Below, piece by piece: positions 1 through 9,159 of a stretch of 43,858 nucleotides of DNA. The translations under genes were made by a program, and so were the position numbers. Below the pieces are notes generated by a model. The model worked only from the letters and a program-made list of their open reading frames with translations, had not been told where the DNA came from and ran no database searches. The stretch is taken from NCBI GenBank assembly GCA_964368755.1, contig CAYJCR010000007.1:1-43858 (forward strand). Direction: 5' to 3'. How positions within the stretch are numbered: the stretch's first letter is position 1; the number at the start of each line of letters is the position of its first letter. The DNA is from CALVZT01 sp964368755 (lineage in GTDB: Bacteria > Bacillota > Clostridia > Christensenellales > UBA1242).

Positions 1-60
1 TCATATAATCACAAATAGATAGTGGTTATCTGATAATAAAATGTTGAGGTAATAGAGATT

Positions 61-1245
61 ATGGATACTAAGTTGGAAGAAAAGGACCTGATGGCTGCAG
101 GTATATTTGAATTAAGAAAGATTGGTAGAGATATCGGAGTCAAAAGTCCAACTAGTAAAGATAAAAATCAGCTTGTTGGAGATATATTAGATATTGTCAA
201 TGGTAGGTCTGAGCCATATGTAGCTATGAACCGTAGGGGTAGACCTCCTAAGGGTGTAGATAATAATGCAAATGCAGAGATATTCAGTAAGATAATCACA
301 AATATTGGCACGGATACACTTATACTAGATCAACAAGCACAATACGAAGGATTGAGCAATTTTATTAAGAAGTATCAGCGAGAACTCAATGAAGAAATGC
401 CTGTTAACAATGAGATAGAAGTGCTTGGATACCTTGAGCTTGTAGACAACTATGGATATATACGTGATAAGAATGATACAAGTTATTCAAAAGTGATATA
501 TATACCAGATGTGAAGATCCGTGAATATGCTTTGCGAAAAGGGGATTTGATATTCGCTAGAGGCAGAAGGATACATCAACTCAAGCCTGCAATACTTTTG
601 CAAATAATAGAGATTAACGACAACGACAAAGTCCCTGCAAGACCTATTTTTGATAACATGGAGATATCAAATGTCTCAAATGAATTCAAGATATTTGAAC
701 AACTTATTGAAGAGAAACGTTTTGTTGAAATATTTCCGATAATAAAAGGCTCAAGAAATCTTATTAGTCTTAAATCAAATGAAATGATTGTGTCTAACTT
801 GTATAATCTTGCCAAGACATTTGCACGCACCAAAGACGCAAAAGTTATGTATGTAGTTCCTGAGAGCCTTCCAGAGAATAAGTTATTTTTAAGAGATATT
901 GAAGGGATAGAAGTATTCTTTACACAGTTTGACCAAACTCCTTCAGAGATTATATCCAAAGTGGATTTGAGTATTGAGAGAGCCAAGAGACTTACAGAGC
1001 AAGGCAACAATGTTATTCTATTAGTTGAGGGTTTAGACAAGATAATTAAGAACTATATATATAGTACAAATAATACATCTAACAAAGAATATATGGCCGG
1101 CTTGTATATCAAGAAATTATATGCACTAGCAAGGACGCTAAAGAATGGTTCGTTAACTGTTATTGGAAGTATTCATTGTAAGGACAATATAACAAAAGAT
1201 ATTAAAGATGAAATCAGTACTATAAGCAAGACAACTATTATATAA
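61..1245 (+). CDS. Rho-family protein with a degenerate ATPase domain
   Basis: This 394-residue protein follows the Rho transcription terminator layout. A Rho_N-like helical segment (about residues 8-46) is followed by a linker with an AT-hook-like RGRPPK (59-64), an RNA-binding cold-shock-like domain (about 119-190) and then the Rho core. Core similarity is visible at IFDNMEIS (196-203) and at FDQTPSEI through ERAKRL (290-311). The Walker A loop, GKT-type in Rho, reads SLKSNEM here (236-242). The Walker B segment reads VILLVEGLDK (318-327) in place of the LLDSITR type. The protein ends soon after a GSLTVIG segment, so the Q/R-loop and arginine-finger region is missing. It should therefore bind RNA without ATP-driven translocation. 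I infer a paralog acting as an RNA-binding regulator; the organism may carry a normal rho elsewhere. It is convergent with the giant surface-protein gene. Confidence 0.75.
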   Translation: MDTKLEEKDLMAAGIFELRKIGRDIGVKSPTSKDKNQLVGDILDIVNGRSEPYVAMNRRGRPPKGVDNNANAEIFSKIITNIGTDTLILDQQAQYEGLSNFIKKYQRELNEEMPVNNEIEVLGYLELVDNYGYIRDKNDTSYSKVIYIPDVKIREYALRKGDLIFARGRRIHQLKPAILLQIIEINDNDKVPARPIFDNMEISNVSNEFKIFEQLIEEKRFVEIFPIIKGSRNLISLKSNEMIVSNLYNLAKTFARTKDAKVMYVVPESLPENKLFLRDIEGIEVFFTQFDQTPSEIISKVDLSIERAKRLTEQGNNVILLVEGLDKIIKNYIYSTNNTSNKEYMAGLYIKKLYALARTLKNGSLTVIGSIHCKDNITKDIKDEISTISKTTII

Positions 1246-1283
1246 AAAAAGCACATACCTATATTTGGGTATGTGTTTTTTTT
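1244..1283. terminator. Bidirectional intrinsic terminator between convergent genes
   Basis: A CACATACC/GGTATGTG stem (1252-1259 with 1268-1275) is followed by eight T on the plus strand. On the minus strand the same hairpin is followed by seven T. It can end both the Rho-like gene and the giant surface-protein gene. Confidence 0.85.
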
Positions 1284-1293
1284 GTTTGTTAAA

Positions 1294-4200
1294 TTACTTA
1301 ATCTTCATCTTAGTACGTAATTTAATGAATACGATAGTAAGAACAATAACTGTTACTGCACTGACAACAATCAATATGATTGCTATTGTGTTGAGTGGTT
1401 CGCTTCTATTAACTCTAAAACTCAATACTACATTGCCATTGTCTGTAACTAGTTGTACATAGTAGCTATTGCTTTGTGTTATCTCAATAGTTGATATTGA
1501 ATTATCTTGAGCAAGGGAACTATCTATAGCATATTGCATATAAGTATTGAATGTACCACTATCATTATCATAAGTTAGTATTCTGATATAGCTTCGTCCT
1601 ATTTGATCATATATTTGACCAGCGTTGTATGACAAAGTAATCTTTCCTTTGGTTGTCCCACCATATTCTGGAGAACTTTGTATTACAGGAACTTCATCGT
1701 TAATTCTCAATCTGAATTGATATTGAGAGATGCCAACCAAATCATTGATAAGTGAGTTGACATAGATGACGTAACTTCCTCTACCATATGATGATGAAGA
1801 TAGATATAATGCGTCGATTTTTTCTATTCCTTCATTATTCTTAATAGTATTGGTAATGTCTATTCCATCTTTTAATACCTTGGTTATATAAGCTTTTGAC
1901 TGTCTGCTAAACTCCCAAGCTATTCTTGATGAAGTTGGCTCTAGAATAGTAAAGTTGTATTCTGCAGGATTCAAATCTCTACTAGAAGAGAAACTATATC
2001 TGCCTGTAATTGTAACCTTATATCTACCAGTTGAGTTGAATGTGAATGAGTAGCCATCAGTTACATAATCGGTATAATAACTACCATTCCTAAGAACTGT
2101 AATGCCTATTCTATCTTTAAGGTAATAACTCTCGTAATTGCTGTCGATAGCAATAGTAACAGAATTGTTATATATAACGTTATCAATTGGGGCACTACCA
2201 TTAACTGTATAGATAATTGTATCGAGTACTGTTATGAGATAATCAGATGTGCTTCCAACGAACTTATATTCATTGCCTGCCCAATCATATACTCTTATTG
2301 TATGTAATCCTGAGCCGGATATAAGCTGTGAATAATTGCCTCTATTATCGATTTGTCCAACAACTTGATTGTTTGTCTTGCCAGAGTAGGTATATGATAA
2401 GTAGTTGATATTGCCACGTTTGTACCATTCATCTGCAGCAGTAGTTGCATCTTTCTTCCAATACAATACAAATTGATTGTTAGAAATGTCTTCGCAGGTA
2501 AGTACTTTGCTTGTGCCACCGAAGTCAATATTCTCGGTACCATTCTTGTATCCAAAGATTATTGAGCCATCTTTTTTTAACAAATCTGTTGAGTTTGTTG
2601 GAACAACTGTGAAAGTAATCATGTCTGAGTATTGTACATTGGTATCGCCATATATTAGAGCAAAAACTGTAACATATGCACTAGTCCAAGTTGGATTGCT
2701 ATTGTACAAAGCTTTGTTAAATGTTGAAGATTTGGAATCAAATTGTCCATTAACAAATATATAATAAGCAACTTGAAGGTTATTGTCTGTATTTAGTATT
2801 ACTTCTACATCACGATTGTTTGTAAAGTATTGTGGTATTTCTTTCTGGTCAACTTTGTTAATATAATCTCGTTCTGCCGATGAACTTGCTGTTCTAATAC
2901 TAGACATAACAGTGCTCATATCTGTAGTTGTTGCATCTAATGTTATTGGAGATACTTGTATGCGTCTACTTCCAGCTTCGATAGTATACATTGTTGTATT
3001 CTTCTCGGCTATTGAGAATCGAACTTCTCTAGAGTAGTTGAGCGCAGTATTGTAAACTTCAAATAAATAATTGATTGTGCTACCAGAATTGATAAGAGCA
3101 GTATTCATAGTATATGGGGTAGGGGTAGAGCTCAATTTGTTACCATTCTCATCTATAACATAGTATCTTGCTGCGAAGTTATTAAGATCATCATATTCTG
3201 TAAGTATTTCTTCCCAACTGATACGCAAACTCTTCGAAGTAATATTGTTGCCTGTATTACCAAAACCTATTTCATTACCATTCTGAGAATTGAAGAAATG
3301 TATCTTTGGAGATTGGTTGCAGACAACGATGGTTTTTGTCATAGAATCTATTGTAACTTGAGATCCATCGCTATTTGTGTAGTTGAATATTATATCATAT
3401 CTATATATATCACCTACTATATTGTCTGAGGTCTGACCTGACAAGTCAATAACTGGAGCTTCACATGAGATGCTATTGTTGACTAAGGTATAAGGATAAC
3501 TTGTAGTATTGCGTTTGATGCCCACTGTAAAGTTAGATATGTTCTTGATTGTGAAGGCTTTGTCAGTATATATAATACCGTCCTTTGTATAGGTATGTGC
3601 ATCTCCGAAGTCATACATATCTGTCTCTGCGATGTTGTCTATACCAATAAGAGTTGTGCTCTTATAAGTTCTTGCTTCATCAGTAGAATACTTTTTGTAA
3701 GAATAGTTATCTATGAAACTAAACTCATAATATCCTCTCGAAGTCAATGTAATATATTCTAGATCTTGTAATTCTGCTTCGTTATACTCAACTTTTTCGC
3801 CATTAAAGATATATGATAACTTCTTCAAATACAAGAAACCTTTGGTCTTGGTAATCTTGACTTGGAAAGTTGTGCTATCTCCATTTGTAATAGTTGTTAC
3901 ATCTTTTTGAGATGGAGCAGTGAACTTCTCATAATCCAATATTAAGTTCGCTACTACGGTTACGCTAGAATAAGCACTCGTATATGTTATTGTGTATCCC
4001 GCATTCTCATTTGAAGCAAAGATGGCATTGAGTGTCTTGATATTGTTGTCTATTTCTTTAAGTCCACTATTCTTTTTGAAAGTAACAGAAGTAGTAGATT
4101 GTTGATTGTTAGATAATCTCTTATTAACCGATATTGTATACCAAGGGCTGAATGAATCAATAGACGTAGCTTCCATAGAATATACATATGTGAAGTTATT

Positions 4201-7200
4201 TGCAAGTGCATTGATTGGTTCATCTTCGCTAAGTTGTATAGCAAATGGAGATTGAGGAGAAGTAGTTGCGAAGTCATTAAGGTATACAAGATACATACGA
4301 TAGTTGCCTGCGTAATCTCTTTCTATTATCTCATAATATCCATTAAGATTAGTTCTGTTAAACTCTTGGCTAATAATCTCTCTTAGAGATGAAGTGCTAT
4401 AAGCAACTTTTTTGAACTTATTTGGAACATCGACTATCTCATCGAAGCTCGTTGTGTAACTGTCAGAAACTTTATTGAATGATCTGATGAAGAAATAATC
4501 ATATTCATTCTCTTCCATTGATAACGAGAACGCAGTATTCTTTGGTACTAGATAATAATTCTCCAAAGATACTATATCGCTACTATATGTTGCTGGGTCT
4601 TTGAAACTCTCAGCAGAAACAAATCCAGTGTACGCAGTTGTTCTAAGATAATCGTCATTGTTAATTAAGTTGTCAACGTTTGTATCAGGTTTGGTTCTGT
4701 CGATTCTTATGTTGTACGTGCGTTGTGAATAATCTAAATCTTCGAATTGATATATATTCTCGCCATTAACAATCTGATCTTCGGATAGATAATTTGGAGT
4801 AACTTCATATGTGTACTCTTGGCTTATGTCAAGATCAATATTGTAACTGTATTGATAATATACAACACCTTCGAACATTAACTCGCCTATAAGTGTGATA
4901 ACCATTGAATATCCATCTTGAGATACTGTATATGTCTTTGTACCACCATTATCTTGCAAATTGCTAAAAATCGTTGCAGAAGCAGGGATATAGAAGGTAG
5001 AAGTTGTATTTGTATCTCCATATGTGCGTTTGATAGCAACGGTTCTGATCTTTGCTGAATATGGATCAGATGGATCAGTGAACTTGACTGATAACTTGTT
5101 AGAAGTAATATCCTCAATGTTCGTGTAATATGTGCTATTGATCAATTCTATTGGCTCATCATTCTCAACAACGTTAATAGTAGGGTAGTTGTGTTTGACT
5201 TTGAAACTAAAAGTCTTAACAGTAGGATTAACATTGATAGCTTCGCTAGTAAGATAACCAGTTCTGTCGCTTATTGAGAATGTGTAAGTACCTTCTTGAT
5301 TTATTAGGTCAGCTGGGATATTGAAATATATCTCTCCACCCCCAACTTCAATAACGTCTTCTGCTGAATATCTATAAGTAACAGGAGGAACGTTATCAAA
5401 AGACTGGTAGGTAAGTTGAATATCTAACATGCTGAAGTAATAATCGCTTATAATATTTCCATTGTAGTATTTTGAATAAGGAATCTTCACTTTGATTGGT
5501 AATTTGTTGGTAACGAACAATCCATCTGATGTGATCCTTGTCCAATTCTTGAAAGTAATCTCTTCACTAGAAGAATCTGCTAAAGATATAGATATGTAGT
5601 CGCCGATATTGTCCTGAGGAACAATTATTTCATTTTGGTCGACAATGTATGTGTATGTACGAACTTTTTTGTCATCGCCGAATGTTGCATTGTCGTCGGT
5701 GTATGTTCTTGTTATTACATATTTGCCAGGATATGAACATTCTTTTTGATCATTATAATTAATTATTCCACTTATTAGTTCGTCAGAACCTTCTTGAGCT
5801 ATAATTTCACCAAAACTATCAACTCTATAACCAGAGGTGGTTAGGGTAGATCGAATTTCTTCATCTTTGGCAAATAGTATATATTTAATTGGATTTGTAT
5901 CAAATGGATATGCTGTGCCATTATTGACAAAAGCGTAATATTCATATGTTACTGAAGCTATGTCATATGTGGACTTATCAAGAGAAAAATGTATTCTATC
6001 AAAGTTCGTTGCTCCACCGTTTGCAATGCTAATAGTCTTGTCATTGCTATCGGTTGCATATAATCTACCTTTGGACATATCTAAGTTCATCTCAACAACA
6101 CGAGTATAACTTTTACCATTGGCAGAGGTTATCTTGTATATATATGTTCCTTCGCCAACCATCTCGTTGTTAATACCTGTATTGATACTTGAACTATATG
6201 ATGTTTGTTCTGTAGCATTCTTGTATATGATTGAAGCTTGTAGTGATGATACTATTGGTTGATTGACAAGTACTGAAGTTTCAGTTTGTAAATTGTATTG
6301 TACATCGTTTATTGGAACATTAATATAGTAGTTTTCTCCAACTTTGCTGATATAAGTTTTACCATCTAGTGACCCAAATGTGTCGCTGATAGAAGTTGTA
6401 TCTACTGTAATAGTTTTGTAATCGCCCCAAGTTAACTTTGTAGCAGAACTGACGAGATTGTCTGGATTGGCGATGATATCAAATGAACTTTCCATCATTC
6501 CACCAACAAGAGATTGTTGATTTATGTATGGGGAAGTTGAATCATACATCAATATCTTTTGAGTTCTGTTGCCTGCCTCATCTTCAAATGTAAATATGAA
6601 TATACCATCAGAAGATATGATATCTGCTGCTTTGGTTATAATTGAAGTGTCTTTTAATGTTTTTGAATACTGAGTTGTTCCATCTTTACAATATAATGTG
6701 TCTGTAGAAGCATCGTTAATTGTATAACCATTTGTAATACCAAGCTTTGAATCAAATGCTACCTTATCACCTTTGGTTCCGATAGATTTGAAAGGTAAGT
6801 AAGTGTAATGAACTTTGATCTTTGCTTGGGACTCTTTTGTATTCCAGACATAAAGTATTGGCTCAGATGTTAATGCTATGTCCTGTGAGTTGGTAGTAAT
6901 AGGGGTCTTAGTGTTGTAATACAAAGCTGTGTTTGGATACTTAATGGCTGTATTGGCAGATATTCCACTAATAGGATTCTTGTCTATTACGAAATAGTGG
7001 GTAGTGACTGCCTTATTAGAGCCATATGAAATAAGTACTTTGTACTGTCCGCTTGCAGTAATATCATATCCTGTGTATTTGGAGTAATTGTTGCTGTCAA
7101 TTAATACGGTGTTGGTGGAACTTGTAATGTCTCCAACTTTTGTATAAGTAGCATCGCTAAGATATGAACTTGTATACAATACACTTGCTGTTACTGGTGC

Positions 7201-8889
7201 CATGAAACTAGATTCTACATTCTTAACTCCAAGTATAATATCTTTGTTGATATATTTCTGATTAAGCTCAGCATATGAAGAACCTGTTTGATATGCAAGT
7301 TTGTAATCTGGTAATGAGTTGTCTATCTTGAACTTAAATGTTTGACTTCCATAATATACATATGCTGTTGCATTGTCTGTGTAGTGATAATCAAGAGTGA
7401 CTTCATATTCTCCAGCTTTTGAGAATGAACTGCCTTGCGAATAGTTGTCTGTTAATGTTGCACCATTAAGAAGTACTGTTGAACTATCAAGATTGCCAAG
7501 ATAAGAGAACCTTACTGGCGCTTGATTGGTAGAAACAACTGTCGAATTAGTTGCATATGTTATAGTTACTTTTGACTTAGTAGTGTCTAACTCGGCAACT
7601 GTTAGTGGTAGTGTTAATACCTCAGTTGTGGCAATTTCATCAGAGTATATTTTATTATTTGCTTTTGTATAATAAGTATGTCCTTCGTATTGGAATGAAT
7701 ATATATTATCACTGACTTTAGTTGCTGCAACTTCGATTGATGATTGAATAGAAGCTCTCTCAGTTAATGATGAGAAAAGCTTGAGGCTTCCGTCATTGCA
7801 GTCAGTATATTGTGCTTGATAACCGAATACTAGTAGGCTCTTTGCTTCATTGTTCTGCTTCTCAATATTGCTGTCAGCAAGAGTTATGACTTTGCCACCA
7901 CTCATAAATTGTATTGTAAAACTAAACATTCCAAGTTCTTTGAATGGGTCTGTGATAGTAAAAATGTTGCTTTCGGAAATGTTTCTATCGCAAGTGAATG
8001 TTTCAATAGTTGCTGTAGGAAGGGAAGAGTCTTTGATAGAAAATTGTACTCCTTTATCAAATACAGCTGTTTGCGTATAAGTAATTGTTCTTTTTGCTAT
8101 GGTTCTAACGAAGGATAATGAATACTTATTTGGGTTGTATGTAAGGACTGGATATAATGTGTTGCCATCAACATCAGTTCTATTCCAATTATATGTATAC
8201 TGTTGGTTATAATGATAAGTGTCTGGGTCTTCCACTTTGGTCTTTTCATTAACTGTATCTACATTCGTGAAGGATAGTGCTTGTCCAGGTTTGTTATAAT
8301 CATCATAATCAAGTAGTGTAAATGAATACTCATATTCGCCTGATGCATTGACTTGCCCATTAAGTGTGTATGTATAACTATATTTTATCTTCCAGTTGCC
8401 CGTCATGTCGGCAACAATGACAGGTTCTCCAGAAGAATTGGTCTCTTTGAATCCAAAGCTGTTGTCTATGTCAAATGTAAAGACTCTTTCGTCATTGCCA
8501 CTTGGAACGTATCCATCAATAGTAACTTCTTTGTTGTTCTTGAAGAAGTTAACATATGTTGTAACAATGCTAGCGCTAGTATTAGGCTTACTAACAATTT
8601 CGCCATCTTTGTTAACGATAACTTCATCATCACCCAAAGCCGTCAAAGTCTTGTTAAAAGTAACATCTAGCTCGTCATCAGCTTCAAACAAAAATGAAGA
8701 CCCATTTGGACTATGGGAAACTCCGCTATCAGAACTTGCTTGAAATAAAACATTGCCGTCAAGCAAAAGATAATTGGAAGGAGTGTCGTCAGCATATGAC
8801 TTATGACTCTCCCATGGAATAAAACAACAGCCGATAGCTATTGCAAGTATCAAAGAAAAAGCTATAAACATCCAAGATTTCGTTTTCAT
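1294..8889 (-). CDS. Giant cell-surface protein with Ig-like repeats and a C-terminal membrane anchor (2531 aa)
   Basis: The start at 8889 is chosen because a GGAGG site lies just upstream and it opens a classical signal peptide (MKTKSWMFIAFSLI, hydrophobic to about residue 22, AlaAsp near 31). The long exported part is Ser/Thr/Tyr/Asn-rich and beta-strand-like. Linkers of the kind that join bacterial Ig-like domains recur, for example DNSLPDYKL (about 524), DKNPISGI (about 635), DSTSPYI (about 783), DRTKPDT (about 1400) and NDEVPVIQ (about 2396). The last 35 residues form one hydrophobic helix followed by KLRTKMKIK. No LPXTG motif is visible, so it should be membrane-anchored rather than sortase-linked. 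It may be an adhesin or envelope-spanning scaffold. Function is unknown; being next to the lipoprotein and T4SS-like genes suggests, but does not prove, a shared role. Confidence 0.85.
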   Translation of the reverse strand: MKTKSWMFIAFSLILAIAIGCCFIPWESHKSYADDTPSNYLLLDGNVLFQASSDSGVSHSPNGSSFLFEADDELDVTFNKTLTALGDDEVIVNKDGEIVSKPNTSASIVTTYVNFFKNNKEVTIDGYVPSGNDERVFTFDIDNSFGFKETNSSGEPVIVADMTGNWKIKYSYTYTLNGQVNASGEYEYSFTLLDYDDYNKPGQALSFTNVDTVNEKTKVEDPDTYHYNQQYTYNWNRTDVDGNTLYPVLTYNPNKYSLSFVRTIAKRTITYTQTAVFDKGVQFSIKDSSLPTATIETFTCDRNISESNIFTITDPFKELGMFSFTIQFMSGGKVITLADSNIEKQNNEAKSLLVFGYQAQYTDCNDGSLKLFSSLTERASIQSSIEVAATKVSDNIYSFQYEGHTYYTKANNKIYSDEIATTEVLTLPLTVAELDTTKSKVTITYATNSTVVSTNQAPVRFSYLGNLDSSTVLLNGATLTDNYSQGSSFSKAGEYEVTLDYHYTDNATAYVYYGSQTFKFKIDNSLPDYKLAYQTGSSYAELNQKYINKDIILGVKNVESSFMAPVTASVLYTSSYLSDATYTKVGDITSSTNTVLIDSNNYSKYTGYDITASGQYKVLISYGSNKAVTTHYFVIDKNPISGISANTAIKYPNTALYYNTKTPITTNSQDIALTSEPILYVWNTKESQAKIKVHYTYLPFKSIGTKGDKVAFDSKLGITNGYTINDASTDTLYCKDGTTQYSKTLKDTSIITKAADIISSDGIFIFTFEDEAGNRTQKILMYDSTSPYINQQSLVGGMMESSFDIIANPDNLVSSATKLTWGDYKTITVDTTSISDTFGSLDGKTYISKVGENYYINVPINDVQYNLQTETSVLVNQPIVSSLQASIIYKNATEQTSYSSSINTGINNEMVGEGTYIYKITSANGKSYTRVVEMNLDMSKGRLYATDSNDKTISIANGGATNFDRIHFSLDKSTYDIASVTYEYYAFVNNGTAYPFDTNPIKYILFAKDEEIRSTLTTSGYRVDSFGEIIAQEGSDELISGIINYNDQKECSYPGKYVITRTYTDDNATFGDDKKVRTYTYIVDQNEIIVPQDNIGDYISISLADSSSEEITFKNWTRITSDGLFVTNKLPIKVKIPYSKYYNGNIISDYYFSMLDIQLTYQSFDNVPPVTYRYSAEDVIEVGGGEIYFNIPADLINQEGTYTFSISDRTGYLTSEAINVNPTVKTFSFKVKHNYPTINVVENDEPIELINSTYYTNIEDITSNKLSVKFTDPSDPYSAKIRTVAIKRTYGDTNTTSTFYIPASATIFSNLQDNGGTKTYTVSQDGYSMVITLIGELMFEGVVYYQYSYNIDLDISQEYTYEVTPNYLSEDQIVNGENIYQFEDLDYSQRTYNIRIDRTKPDTNVDNLINNDDYLRTTAYTGFVSAESFKDPATYSSDIVSLENYYLVPKNTAFSLSMEENEYDYFFIRSFNKVSDSYTTSFDEIVDVPNKFKKVAYSTSSLREIISQEFNRTNLNGYYEIIERDYAGNYRMYLVYLNDFATTSPQSPFAIQLSEDEPINALANNFTYVYSMEATSIDSFSPWYTISVNKRLSNNQQSTTSVTFKKNSGLKEIDNNIKTLNAIFASNENAGYTITYTSAYSSVTVVANLILDYEKFTAPSQKDVTTITNGDSTTFQVKITKTKGFLYLKKLSYIFNGEKVEYNEAELQDLEYITLTSRGYYEFSFIDNYSYKKYSTDEARTYKSTTLIGIDNIAETDMYDFGDAHTYTKDGIIYTDKAFTIKNISNFTVGIKRNTTSYPYTLVNNSISCEAPVIDLSGQTSDNIVGDIYRYDIIFNYTNSDGSQVTIDSMTKTIVVCNQSPKIHFFNSQNGNEIGFGNTGNNITSKSLRISWEEILTEYDDLNNFAARYYVIDENGNKLSSTPTPYTMNTALINSGSTINYLFEVYNTALNYSREVRFSIAEKNTTMYTIEAGSRRIQVSPITLDATTTDMSTVMSSIRTASSSAERDYINKVDQKEIPQYFTNNRDVEVILNTDNNLQVAYYIFVNGQFDSKSSTFNKALYNSNPTWTSAYVTVFALIYGDTNVQYSDMITFTVVPTNSTDLLKKDGSIIFGYKNGTENIDFGGTSKVLTCEDISNNQFVLYWKKDATTAADEWYKRGNINYLSYTYSGKTNNQVVGQIDNRGNYSQLISGSGLHTIRVYDWAGNEYKFVGSTSDYLITVLDTIIYTVNGSAPIDNVIYNNSVTIAIDSNYESYYLKDRIGITVLRNGSYYTDYVTDGYSFTFNSTGRYKVTITGRYSFSSSRDLNPAEYNFTILEPTSSRIAWEFSRQSKAYITKVLKDGIDITNTIKNNEGIEKIDALYLSSSSYGRGSYVIYVNSLINDLVGISQYQFRLRINDEVPVIQSSPEYGGTTKGKITLSYNAGQIYDQIGRSYIRILTYDNDSGTFNTYMQYAIDSSLAQDNSISTIEITQSNSYYVQLVTDNGNVVLSFRVNRSEPLNTIAIILIVVSAVTVIVLTIVFIKLRTKMKIK

Positions 8890-8907
8890 TTGTCCTCCCG
8901 AATTATA

Positions 8908-8928
8908 GTGATAATAATTACATATCAC
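8908..8928. promoter_or_regulatory. Inverted repeat upstream of the giant surface-protein gene
   Basis: GTGATA and TATCAC arms are separated by 9 nt. On the minus strand a TATAAT follows directly, close to the GGAGG site of the giant gene. It could be an operator overlapping that promoter, but a chance AT-rich palindrome is also possible. Confidence 0.25.
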
Positions 8929-9063
8929 TAATATCTATTATCTTCAAGTAAAAATATATTATTTATATAATATCATAATGAAGAGAAAAAAGGCAAACAA
9001 AAAGCCCCCAATAGATACAAATAATTAAATTATTTTATTAACAAAATTAGTGGACGAAATTAT

Positions 9064-9092
9064 TTGAAATAAGTAGTTTTTTGTAGTATACT
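9064..9092 (+). promoter_or_regulatory. Predicted sigma-A-type promoter of the lipoprotein gene
   Basis: TTGAAA (9064-9069), a 17-nt spacer and TATACT (9087-9092) lie about 70 nt before the ATG at 9160. Confidence 0.55.
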
Positions 9093-9159
9093 AATGCTAG
9101 AATTGTAAGTCTAAAATGTAGGGCAGATTGTTTATCATTCAGTATAAAAGGAAGAAATA

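Noticed and set aside
576..1040. A 154-residue antisense ORF in the Rho-like gene
   Set aside because: It is fully inside a recognised gene with no start signal or family pattern.
1294..1400. Sortase anchoring of the giant surface protein
   Set aside because: No LPXTG-like motif precedes the C-terminal hydrophobic helix.
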